Source: an uncultured Roseobacter sp. (GTDB lineage: Bacteria > Pseudomonadota > Alphaproteobacteria > Rhodobacterales > Rhodobacteraceae). Taken from it: a stretch of 64,000 nt of DNA. Below, one piece after another: positions 17,622 to 27,300 of the stretch. Made by a program: the position numbers and the translations under genes. The notes beneath the pieces are model-generated. The model had not been told where the DNA came from, did not search any database, and saw only the letters and a list, made by a program, of their open reading frames with translations. The stretch lies in assembly GCF_947493125.1 (NCBI RefSeq), contig NZ_CANLQB010000005.1, forward strand, positions 124,001 to 188,000. Direction: 5' to 3'. Positions within the stretch are counted from its first letter, which is position 1, and every line of letters begins with the position of its first letter.

Positions 17622-18926
17622 ATGTCTATAAGAACCGCACTTGGTGCGGCGAGCGCCCTTGCCGTGCTCGCAGGCACAGCAGCTTTCGCCGACACCACGA
17701 TCACCATCGCCACCGTGAACAACGGCGACATGATCCGCATGCAGGGCTACACCGACAATTTCACCGAGCAGACCGGGATCGGCGTGGAGTGGGTCACGCT
17801 GGAAGAGAACGTCCTGCGTCAGCGCGTGACCACCGATATCACCACCAAGGGCGGTCAGTTCGATATCATGACCATCGGTATGTATGAGACGCCGATCTGG
17901 GGTGCCAACGGCTGGCTTGTGCCGCTGGACGATCTGTCCGCCGAGTACGACGTGGACGATCTTCTGCCCGCGATGGCCGGTGGCCTGAGCCATGAGGGCA
18001 CGCTTTATGCCGCGCCTTTCTACGGCGAAAGCTCCATGATCATGTACCGCACTGACCTGATGGAGAAGGCCGGGCTGGAAATGCCGGACGCGCCCACCTG
18101 GGAGTTCGTGCGGGAAGCCGCCGCGGCGATGACCGACCGCGACAATGAGATCAACGGCATCTGCCTGCGCGGCAAGGCGGGCTGGGGTGAAGGCGGGGCC
18201 TTCATCACGGCGATGTCAAACTCCTTCGGTGCACGCTGGTTCGATGAAAACTGGACGCCCCAGTTCGACACGCAGCCGTGGAAAGACACGCTGGAGTTCT
18301 TTGTCGGCATGATGAACGAGAGCGGCCCGACAGGCTATGCCACCAACGGGTTCAACGAGAACCTCAACCTGTTCCAGCAGGGCAAATGCGGCATGTGGAT
18401 CGACGCGACGGTTGCGGCCTCCTTTGTGACGAACCCGGACGACAGCACGGTGGCCGACAGCGTCGGATTTGCGCTGGCGCCTGACACCGGCTTGGGCAAA
18501 CGCTCGAACTGGCTCTGGGCCTGGGCTCTGGCCGTGCCGGCCGGCACGCAGAAAGAGGCTGAAGCCAAGCAGTTCATCGAATGGGCCACCTCGAAAGACT
18601 ACATCGAGCTGGTGGCGGCCAACGAAGGCTGGGCCAATGTGCCTCCGGGCGCGCGGAAGTCGCTGTACGAGAACCCCGAGTACCAGAAGGTGCCCTTCGC
18701 GCAGAAGACGCTGGATTCGATCCTGTCGGCAGACCCGAACGACTCCACGGTCGAGCCGACCCCCTATGTGGGCATCCAGTTCGCGGCCATTCCTGAATTT
18801 GCGGGCATTGCCACGCAGGTGAGCCAGGAATTCTCGGCGGTTTATGCTGGTCAGCAGACGGTCGATGAAGCGCTGGCCAAAGCGCAGGCGATCACGACCG
18901 AGGAAATGGAAGCGGCAGGCTACTAA
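17622..18926 (+). CDS. smoE: Polyol (sorbitol/mannitol) ABC transporter substrate-binding protein
   Basis: 434-residue extracellular solute-binding protein, family 1. Clear signal peptide (MSIRTALGAASALAVLAG...AFA), then a mature domain starting DTTITIATVNNGDMIRMQGY, as in SmoE-type polyol binding proteins. Typical segments include QFDIMTIGMYETPIWGANGW and GLSHEGTLYAAPFYGESSM. Excellent ribosome site GGGAGG ahead of ATG 17622. It is first in the operon with two permeases, an ATPase and polyol dehydrogenases, which supports a sugar-alcohol ligand. The smoE name rests on synteny and resemblance to the Rhodobacter operon. Confidence 0.87.
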   Translation: MSIRTALGAASALAVLAGTAAFADTTITIATVNNGDMIRMQGYTDNFTEQTGIGVEWVTLEENVLRQRVTTDITTKGGQFDIMTIGMYETPIWGANGWLVPLDDLSAEYDVDDLLPAMAGGLSHEGTLYAAPFYGESSMIMYRTDLMEKAGLEMPDAPTWEFVREAAAAMTDRDNEINGICLRGKAGWGEGGAFITAMSNSFGARWFDENWTPQFDTQPWKDTLEFFVGMMNESGPTGYATNGFNENLNLFQQGKCGMWIDATVAASFVTNPDDSTVADSVGFALAPDTGLGKRSNWLWAWALAVPAGTQKEAEAKQFIEWATSKDYIELVAANEGWANVPPGARKSLYENPEYQKVPFAQKTLDSILSADPNDSTVEPTPYVGIQFAAIPEFAGIATQVSQEFSAVYAGQQTVDEALAKAQAITTEEMEAAGY

Positions 18927-18939
18927 GCTTCTATTTCAC

Positions 18940-18967
18940 GCGGGCGGGCGGCCCGGCTGCCCCCCGC
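18940..18967 (+). terminator. Intra-operon GC hairpin after the binding-protein gene
   Basis: GCGGGCGGGC (18940-18949) pairs imperfectly with GCCCCCCGC (18959-18967). It sits in the 113-bp gap between binding protein and first permease. Such hairpins commonly protect the upstream mRNA or reduce read-through, giving more binding protein than permease. Confidence 0.45.
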
Positions 18968-19039
18968 AACACCCCTCTCTTCCATACGTCCCCGTCTTTT
19001 CCGACGGCTGCAACGACCTGACCAGAGGAGGCATGCCCG

Positions 19040-19906
19040 ATGGCGACCCAACACTCCCGATCCGCTGCACGCGTGATGATGGCCCCCGCGGTGATCCTGC
19101 TCCTCGGTTGGATGCTCGTGCCGCTGACGATGACGCTCTACTTCTCGTTCAAACGCTATCTGCCCCTGCGGGGCGGCGACCAGGGCTGGGTCGGGTTCGA
19201 GAACTACGTCCGTTTCGTGTCCTCCAGTGCGTTCTGGCCTGCGGTGCAAACCACGCTGCTGATTGTCGGCGGAGTCCTGTTGATCACGGTGGCGCTGGGG
19301 ATCTGCCTGGCGATGTTGCTGGATCAGCCGATGTGGGGGCAGGGGGTCGTGCGCATCCTGGTCATCGCCCCGTTCTTCGTGATGCCGACGGTGTCGGCGC
19401 TGGTGTGGAAGAACATGTTCATGGACCCGGTGAACGGTCTCTTTGCCCATCTGTGGCGGTTTTTCGGGGCTGAGCCGGTGTCCTGGCTGTCCGAGGCCTC
19501 GATGTCCTCGATTGTGATGATTGTCTCCTGGCAGTGGCTGCCCTTTGCGACGCTGATCCTTCTGACCGCGATCCAGTCGCTGGACAGTGAACAGCTGGAG
19601 GCCGCGGAGATGGATGGCGCGCCGGCGCACAAGCGTTTCTGGTTCATCATCCTGCCGCATTTGAGCCGCGCGATCACCATCGTGATCCTGATCCAGACGA
19701 TCTTTCTGCTGTCGATCTTCGCCGAGATCTTCGTGACGACCGGTGGCGCCTTCGGCACCCGCACGCTGACCTATCTGATCTTCCAGCGCGTGCTGGAAAG
19801 CCAGAACGTGGGGCTGGGCTCCGCCGGTGGGGTCTATGCGATCATTCTGGCCAATATCGTTGCCATCTTCCTGATGCGCATCGTCGGCAAAAACCTAGAC
19901 CGGTAG
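19040..19906 (+). CDS. smoF: Polyol ABC transporter permease (SmoF-like)
   Basis: 288-residue inner-membrane permease of the MalF/UgpA class with six predicted helices. The cytoplasmic EAA loop, which contacts the ATPase, reads EAAEMDGAPAHKRFWFIILP at about 190-210. Strong ribosome site AGAGGAGG 8 bp before ATG 19040. It is followed after 12 bp by the second permease, with which it should form the heterodimeric channel for the solute delivered by the binding protein. Confidence 0.88.
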   Translation: MATQHSRSAARVMMAPAVILLLGWMLVPLTMTLYFSFKRYLPLRGGDQGWVGFENYVRFVSSSAFWPAVQTTLLIVGGVLLITVALGICLAMLLDQPMWGQGVVRILVIAPFFVMPTVSALVWKNMFMDPVNGLFAHLWRFFGAEPVSWLSEASMSSIVMIVSWQWLPFATLILLTAIQSLDSEQLEAAEMDGAPAHKRFWFIILPHLSRAITIVILIQTIFLLSIFAEIFVTTGGAFGTRTLTYLIFQRVLESQNVGLGSAGGVYAIILANIVAIFLMRIVGKNLDR

Positions 19907-19918
19907 GGAGGAGCTGTC

Positions 19919-20749
19919 ATGGCACGCGCTGTCACCACACCCCGCAAAGTGATCAACACCACCGTGACCTGGGGGATTGGCCTGCTGATCTTCTTTCCGA
20001 TCCTCTGGACCATCCTGACCAGTTTCAAGACCGAGGCGCAGGCCATCGCAAGCCCGCCGATCTTTCTCGCCTTTGACTGGACGCTGGAAAACTACGCCGT
20101 CGTGCAGGAGCGCTCCAACTATATGCGGTTCCTGTGGAATTCGGTGATCATCGCCGGCGGGTCGACCATTCTGGGGATCATCATCGCGATCCCCGCCGCC
20201 TGGTCCATGGCCTTTGTGCCGTCCAAGCGCACCAAGGACATCCTGCTGTGGATGCTGTCCACCAAGATGCTGCCTGCGGTGGGCGTGCTCTACCCGATCT
20301 ACCTGCTGTGCATTCAGCTGGGATTGCTCGACAACCGGGCCGCGCTGGTGGTGATCCTGATGCTGATCAACCTGCCGATCATCGTCTGGATGCTCTATAC
20401 CTATTTCCGCGAGATCCCGGGGGAGATCCTCGAAGCGGCGCGGATGGATGGTGCCGGCCTGAAGGAAGAGCTGCTCTATATCCTGACGCCGATGGCGGTG
20501 CCGGGCATTGCCTCGACCCTGCTGCTCAACTTCATCCTGGCGTGGAACGAGGCCTTCTGGACGCTGAACCTCACGGCGGTGGATGCCGCACCGCTGACGG
20601 CCTTCATCGCCAGCTATTCGAGCCCCGAGGGTCTCTTCTTTGCCAAGCTGAGCGCCGCCTCGACGATGGCCATCGCGCCGATCCTGATCCTTGGCTGGTT
20701 CAGCCAGAAACAACTCGTCCGAGGTCTGACCTTTGGCGCCGTCAAGTAA
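19919..20749 (+). CDS. smoG: Polyol ABC transporter permease (SmoG-like)
   Basis: 276-residue inner-membrane permease of the MalG/UgpE class with six helices and the EAA loop EAARMDGAGLKEELLYILTP at about 177-196. Ribosome site GGGAGG upstream of the ATG. Twelve bp after smoF and 24 bp before the ATPase gene, in a tight transporter operon. Confidence 0.88.
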   Translation: MARAVTTPRKVINTTVTWGIGLLIFFPILWTILTSFKTEAQAIASPPIFLAFDWTLENYAVVQERSNYMRFLWNSVIIAGGSTILGIIIAIPAAWSMAFVPSKRTKDILLWMLSTKMLPAVGVLYPIYLLCIQLGLLDNRAALVVILMLINLPIIVWMLYTYFREIPGEILEAARMDGAGLKEELLYILTPMAVPGIASTLLLNFILAWNEAFWTLNLTAVDAAPLTAFIASYSSPEGLFFAKLSAASTMAIAPILILGWFSQKQLVRGLTFGAVK

Positions 20750-20773
20750 TCCAGTGAATGAGGGAGCCTGATC

Positions 20774-21774
<1,001 letters not shown>

Positions 21775-21778
<4 letters not shown>

Positions 21779-21966
21779 CGCGGCTGGCCGGACAGTCGGC
21801 TCTGATCACGGGTGGGGCGCGCGGGATCGGATTGGCCTTTTCCAAGGCCTATCTTGCCGAGGGCGCGCAGGTCGCGATTGGAGATATCGACCTAGGTCGC
21901 GCCGAGGCGGCAGAGTATATCGTCGCGCAGACCGACAATGTGGATGGCGGAAACTGGATGAGCTGA
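21775..21966 (+). pseudogene. smoS: Sorbitol dehydrogenase (SmoS-like), large in-frame internal deletion
   Basis: Only 63 residues remain. The first 45 or so are a perfect short-chain dehydrogenase start, with the NAD-binding glycine motif GGARGIG. The last 15 (YIVAQTDNVDGGNWMS) are the family's C-terminal end. About 190 middle residues, including the catalytic Ser-Tyr-Lys, are missing, yet the reading frame, the ATGA overlap with smoK and the one-base overlap with mtlK are kept. A normal SmoS is about 256 residues. The product cannot be an active dehydrogenase. An assembly collapse is possible but would have to be exactly in frame. Confidence 0.85.
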
Positions 21967-23450
21967 TGAACGAGATGTCTGAGACCGACCAACTGATCCC
22001 GCTTTCCAACGCGACGCTGAATGACTTGCCTGCCGCGATCCAGCGTCCGACCTACGACCGGTCTGCGCTGCGCGCCGGGATCGTTCACATCGGGCTCGGA
22101 AACTTCCACCGCGCGCATCAGGCGTGGTACCTGCATCGGCTGATGCAACAGGGCCTTGCGCAGGACTGGGCGATTGTCGGCGCAGGCGTGCGGTCGGGTG
22201 ACGCGCAGATGCGCGCGCGGCTCGAGGCGCAGGACCATCTGACCACCCTCATCGAGCTCGACCCGGAGGGTACACGTATCGAAGTCACGGGGGCGATGAT
22301 CGATTTCCTGCCCGTGGCGGAGGACAATGCCCCGCTGATCGCCTGCCTGTCGGACCCGGCCATCCGGATCGTTTCGCTGACCGTCACCGAAGGCGGCTAC
22401 TTCATTGCGCAGGACACAGGCGGCCCGGATCTGGACCATCCGGAGCTGTTGCATGACATTGCCCATCCGGCGACGCCTCGCACGGCATTCGGGGCGATCA
22501 TCGCCGGTCTGCGGGCGCGGCGCTTGGCGGGGCATGGGCCCTTCACCGTGCAGAGCTGTGACAATCTGCAGGGCAACGGCGATATCACGCGGGACCTGGT
22601 TGTCTCGCTGGCGCGGGTAATGGATCCGGCACTGGCCGACTGGATCGAGGCGGAGTGCGCCTTTCCGAACTCCATGGTCGACTGCATCGTTCCGGCGACG
22701 GGCCCGGATGAGCTGGCCCGGGTACGGGCCTCCGGGATCGACGACGCTGCCCCCGTCACCCATGAGAACTTTCGCCAATGGGTAATCGAGGATCACTTCT
22801 GTGCCGGGCGCCCGGACTGGGACCAGGTGGGCGCGGTGTTCACCGATGACGTGGTCCCCTACGAATCCATGAAGATCCGCATGTTGAACGCAGGTCATCA
22901 GCTGTTGGCCAATGCGGGGGAGCTTCTGTCGATTGCGACGATTGCGGATTGCATGGCGGATGCCGATATCGCGGCGTTCTTTGCTCAGGTCCAGCGGGCG
23001 GAAATCGCGCCGCATGTGACCGCGGTGGCCGGGATGACGGCGGAAGAGTACGTGACGCTGATCACGCGCCGTTTCGCAAATCCGCAAATCCGCGACACCA
23101 CCCGACGCGTGGCGTTCGACGGCCTGTCCCGTCACCGCGGGTTTCTGCATCCCATCATTCGCGATGCTCTGACGGCCGGGCATCGGGTGGAGGGTCTCGC
23201 CTTGGCAGAGGCGCTTTGGGCGCGGATGTGCGCCGGCCTCCGGGAGGACGGCAGTGAGATTGCGCCAAACGATCCCGAATGGGACGTTTTGCATGCGGCG
23301 GCGACAGAGGCCCGCACGGACCCCAGGGCGTGGCTCGCGCTCTACGCTGATCTGGCGGAGGATCCGCGCTTTTGCGCGCCCTTCGAGCAGGCGCTGCGCC
23401 GGGTCTGGCAGGATGGGACGCGGTCTGTCTTGCGCTCCTATGTGAGCTGA
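21966..23450 (+). CDS. mtlK: Mannitol 2-dehydrogenase
   Basis: 494-residue long-chain polyol dehydrogenase that oxidises D-mannitol to fructose (and related polyols) with NAD. Visible are the nucleotide-binding start IVHIGLGNFHRAHQAWYL, CDNLQGNG at about 190, the N-S-M-V-D segment before IVPATGP, and the active-site Lys in VPYESMKIRMLNAGHQL. It starts at ATG 21966, sharing one base with the stop of the deleted smoS. Last gene of the operon: the sugar kinase genes (xylB, mtlZ) found after mtlK in the Rhodobacter smo operon are absent. With smoS broken, this is the only intact dehydrogenase here. Confidence 0.9.
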   Translation: MNEMSETDQLIPLSNATLNDLPAAIQRPTYDRSALRAGIVHIGLGNFHRAHQAWYLHRLMQQGLAQDWAIVGAGVRSGDAQMRARLEAQDHLTTLIELDPEGTRIEVTGAMIDFLPVAEDNAPLIACLSDPAIRIVSLTVTEGGYFIAQDTGGPDLDHPELLHDIAHPATPRTAFGAIIAGLRARRLAGHGPFTVQSCDNLQGNGDITRDLVVSLARVMDPALADWIEAECAFPNSMVDCIVPATGPDELARVRASGIDDAAPVTHENFRQWVIEDHFCAGRPDWDQVGAVFTDDVVPYESMKIRMLNAGHQLLANAGELLSIATIADCMADADIAAFFAQVQRAEIAPHVTAVAGMTAEEYVTLITRRFANPQIRDTTRRVAFDGLSRHRGFLHPIIRDALTAGHRVEGLALAEALWARMCAGLREDGSEIAPNDPEWDVLHAAATEARTDPRAWLALYADLAEDPRFCAPFEQALRRVWQDGTRSVLRSYVS

Positions 23451-23479
23451 GCGGCCAGCCCGCACCGGCGTCAGGCCGC
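23451..23479 (+). terminator. Possible hairpin after mtlK
   Basis: GCGGCC immediately after the mtlK stop pairs with GGCCGC at 23474-23479 around a 17-base loop. Weak by itself, but placed at the end of the polyol operon and before the CHAT block. Confidence 0.3.
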
Positions 23480-23610
23480 GGTCATCGGCGGCCTCTCCAT
23501 CGGACGTGCGGCTTGACACAGCTGGAGCGCGGATGGCTCACTGCAATATGGGGGGGTGGGGACGTCTCGCGTCGGTCCGCCCTTCATTTGCAACCAAGGA
23601 TCATTGCTTC

Positions 23611-24348
23611 ATGTCGATTAATCTGCACTACACCCGAGAGATTCTGGAGGAGCTGAACTACGTCGCGACCTGGTTTCCGACGACCACGCTGGCCCCCGGA
23701 GAGGTCTGCGACATGCGCGGCGGGCAGCTCAAGCCTGTTGGATCTCTGGAGGACTTCGACATCACGTTCGAGACCGAGCCGGGCTCGGCCGAGAGCACCA
23801 TCGAGTACAAGTCGGCGGGCGCCGTTTCGATCAAGACCAAAGCGGCAGGCAGCGCCGAACTGCCCGGTTCGGCGTTGAAGGAGGCCGAGGCGGGGCTGCA
23901 TATCACCTTTGCGCGTGAAAACGCGATCTTGCTGACGCTGACAGGCTGTGAGGCGCGCCGGATCGCGCGTCTGCATCAGGTCGGACAGCAGGTGTTGGCG
24001 AAGCACAATGAAGGAGCGTGGCCCAAAGGATATGTTGTGGTCACCGAGGCCTTGACCTGTGGCGCCTCGACCATTCTGGTGGCCTCCAGCGACAATGCGG
24101 CGATTGATCTGTCGGCGAAAGGGGCCTTCGGGGCCATGGCGCTCACGCTCGCCAATGCCAATGCGGGTCTGGAGATGCGCACCGAAAGCAACATCGGGTT
24201 CCGCACCATTTCCAGCCCCGGGCTCACTCCATTGCTGCGCACCTCCGGTATTGTCCCGAGGTTCCTGAGGCCCGATGAGTTCCGCGGCGGTGCCGAGGAG
24301 GCGGATGTGGATTTTGCCGCCGTGAGCTATGACGATCTGGAAGAATGA
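23611..24348 (+). CDS. Unknown 245-aa beta-rich protein coupled to CHAT peptidase
   Basis: No family recognised with certainty. The 245-residue protein has no signal peptide. It contains repeated alternating hydrophobic strands, for example AILLTLTGCEARRIA, KGYVVVTEALTCGASTILVA and AIDLSAKGAFGAMALTLANA, then a Pro/Gly-rich and an acidic tail (ADVDFAAVSYDDLEE). Ribosome site AAGGA 10 bp before ATG 23611. Its stop overlaps the start of the 1397-residue TPR-CHAT gene by ATGA, so the two are translationally coupled. Size, beta-rich character and pairing with a caspase-fold peptidase fit a protease-controlled effector such as a pore former, but it lacks the N-terminal Cys typical of bacterial gasdermins. 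That role is inference. Confidence 0.75.
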   Translation: MSINLHYTREILEELNYVATWFPTTTLAPGEVCDMRGGQLKPVGSLEDFDITFETEPGSAESTIEYKSAGAVSIKTKAAGSAELPGSALKEAEAGLHITFARENAILLTLTGCEARRIARLHQVGQQVLAKHNEGAWPKGYVVVTEALTCGASTILVASSDNAAIDLSAKGAFGAMALTLANANAGLEMRTESNIGFRTISSPGLTPLLRTSGIVPRFLRPDEFRGGAEEADVDFAAVSYDDLEE

Positions 24349-27300
24349 GCCCGGGCGCGTCGGTCAAAGACGCGCTGGCGGCGGTTGGAGCGCTCCTCGG
24401 TCGGGGCAAGTTTGACGCGGCTGCGGAGCGGCTGACGTCCATTGATCCGGGAGATGATGCCGCAGCGCAGGCGCTGAAGCTGCGGCTGGAAGGCGCGATT
24501 GCCTATCGCAGGAACGACCTTGCGGTGGCCATAGACCTCCTCGCGCGCGGGATCGAGGGTGAACCGGACGGGAGCACGGAGGAGCTGGCCACCGCGCTCC
24601 GGGATTTGGCCAACGCGCATCAGGAGATGGGGCACGCGGACGCCGCCGCCGAGCACAGGCGCGCGGCGGTGGACAACCTTGTGGGGCGCCTGTCCATTTC
24701 GCCCGGCTGGGCCATCGAACTGGCAGCCGCGCTGTCGGGCGATTTGCGCCACAGCGGGGCGGAGGACCCGGAGGCCCCTTTGCTGCGCGTCGCCGAGGCG
24801 GCGCAGGGGCTGAGCGGGCAAGCGGCCGTGTCCGTGTTTGTCCGGCTGGCGTCCGGCTTTCTCGGTGCCGGGGCCGCCCCGCAGGTGGTGGCTGTGTTGA
24901 CGGACGCGTTGGAAAGAGTGCGGGCGATGGATCCACCGGGCCGCCGGGCTGCCGTGCCCGCGCTGCTGGAAGCCGTGGCCACCGTACAGCAGTTGGGACC
25001 AACCGATCTGGCGGATGCGCTTCTCAGCCTCGTGGAAGGCATGACCGACGATCTGTCGCCGGAGCAGCGACACGCGGCTCTGCAGTATCGGGCGGCGCAT
25101 CTGGCCATGATGGGCGATGCGGAGGCGCGTGTCGCTTTGGACCGTGTGATCACCCACGCGGAAGACGGCCTTCGCAGCGCAGAGGCGGCACGTGCGGCCC
25201 GCGCGACACTGGGGGAGTATCTGGCCAAGACGGGGGATGCCGAAGGAGCGGAGGAGGTCCTGCGGACCGCTCTCGAGGACGCGGACACGGCCGACCCGGT
25301 GACCATTGGCCGGATCGCGGCGGAGCTTGGCCTGCTCGCCGACAAGGCCTGGCGGTGGCGCGACGCCGCGGACCTGCACGGGCTGGCCTTGACCAAGCGC
25401 CGCGACGCTTTGGGGCACTGGCACCGGGCGACGAACAGCAGCCGCTATGAACTGGCCGAGATGAGCCGTCTTCTGGGGCGCAACGCCGAAGCCGAGCTGC
25501 ACTATCGCGATGCCATCCGGGTCGATGACCGGATTGGCGACGACGGTGGAGAATTCGGATCGAAGCTGCGCAACAATCTGGCCGAATTGCTGATCCAGAT
25601 GGGGCAGGGTGCGGCAGCGGATGTCTTGCTCGAGGAGGCGTTGGAGCGTCGCGTGGCGGCCTTTGGGTCTGACAGCGAAAGCGCCTGGCGCAGCCGGTCC
25701 AGCCGCGCCAACTGGCATTTGATGTTCGGTGATCCGCAGGCGGCGGCAGATCTTGCCGAGCAAGCCCTGGCCTTGCCGCAGTTCGAGGGGAGCGTTGCGT
25801 GGCACCTGCTGCAGGCCTCCGCGCTGCGGCGCCTGGGCCGGTTTGCCGAGGCCGAGCCGATACTCACACAGGTTTTCGACCAGATCCCCGTCGATGATCT
25901 GGAGCGGTATATCAACTGGGAAACATATCTCGATTTGACGATGGATCTGGCCTTGAGCCGCGCCGGCCTCGCCGACTGGCCGGGTGTGGTGGCGGTGCTG
26001 GCAAAGGCGTCGGAGGCGTTGATCCGCCGCGAGATCACCTTGCTGCAACATTCGTCAGCGGGTCAGGTGCTGCATTATGCGCGGCGGTGCCATGAGATCC
26101 TGTCGATCTGGATGGGAGCGGCGGTGAAGCTCGACCCGGAGATGCGCCGCACTGAGGCCTTTCTGGACCGTGCCACCAACCTGACCGAAACCGTGAAAGG
26201 TCTGCGGACACGGTACATGCGCCTGCGCCAGCCTGGGACCGGATATGTCGAAGACCTCGCACCACCGGATCGGCGCAGGCGCGATCAGGACCGGCGGGCG
26301 CACCTGGCAAAGCTTGATGCCGAACTGGCCGAGCTGGAGTTGGCTGGTGTGCCCCGGACGGATCGGGCCCATCTTGCGGTTCGGGCGATGATCGAGGAGG
26401 CTGAACGCAGTCTGGCCAGCACGATTCCATCCTGGAAGACCGCCTACAACTGGACGCATCTGGGCGCGGACACCCTCGGCTTGGAGATCCTGCGCATCGA
26501 AGGGATCGAGCCGGCGGGACAGCACGCGCCGCCGCTTTCGCAAGACCGTTATGTCGCGCTTCTGGTCGAGGGTGACGGTGATGCGACCCGGGTCGATCTG
26601 ATTGATTTCGGACTGGCGGATCCGATCGACACCGCCGTCACCGATCTAAGGGCGTCGCTGGTGAACGAGGCCTGGGGGGCGGGGCGCAAGCCCAGCTGGT
26701 GGCGGCTGTCCCGATTCCTCGGGCGCAAGCTCCTGGACCCTATTGCCGAGGCGCTGGCAAAGGCGGACCGACTCTTCGTGGCGCCCGATGGTCCGCTGGG
26801 TGCGCTGCCGTTCGAGATCCTGCGCCTGTCCGAGGGTGCCTATTTGGACGATGTCCTGAAGGTCTGCTATCTGCCGCGGCTTGCCGAAAGCGGGGGCTTC
26901 CGCCGACCGCTTCTGGCCGCGCAGCCGCCTCTGGTTCTGGGAGGCCCGGATTATGACCTCGAGGGTGCTTTTCGGGGGGCTCGTGGACTTATGGGCACCT
27001 TGGAACGGGAGCTGTCCGATGGTCTGAGCGAACAGCGGTTCGCCTCGCTGCCGCAGGCGGAGGCGGAGGGTCGCGCGGTGGCTGCGACCCTGGATGCGAC
27101 AGCGTTTTGCGGGCGTCTGGCGCTGGCCACCGTGCTGCAGGACACGCCTGCGCCCGAGATCCTGCATATCGCGACACATGGGTTCTGTTTGCCGCGCGCG
27201 GCGGCGGAGCGAGGCTTTGCGGCGACGCTCGGCAATGCGGTGGACCGGCGGATGATACTCTCGGACCCGATGCAGCGCAGTGGTCTGGCGCTTGCGGGCG

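Noticed and set aside
23611-24348. Naming the 245-aa protein a bacterial gasdermin
   Set aside because: The N-terminal Cys is missing and I cannot confirm the fold by reading; kept as hypothesis only.
24327-26051. 574-codon minus-strand frame within the CHAT gene
   Set aside because: Shadow of the TPR region, no domain and no upstream signals.
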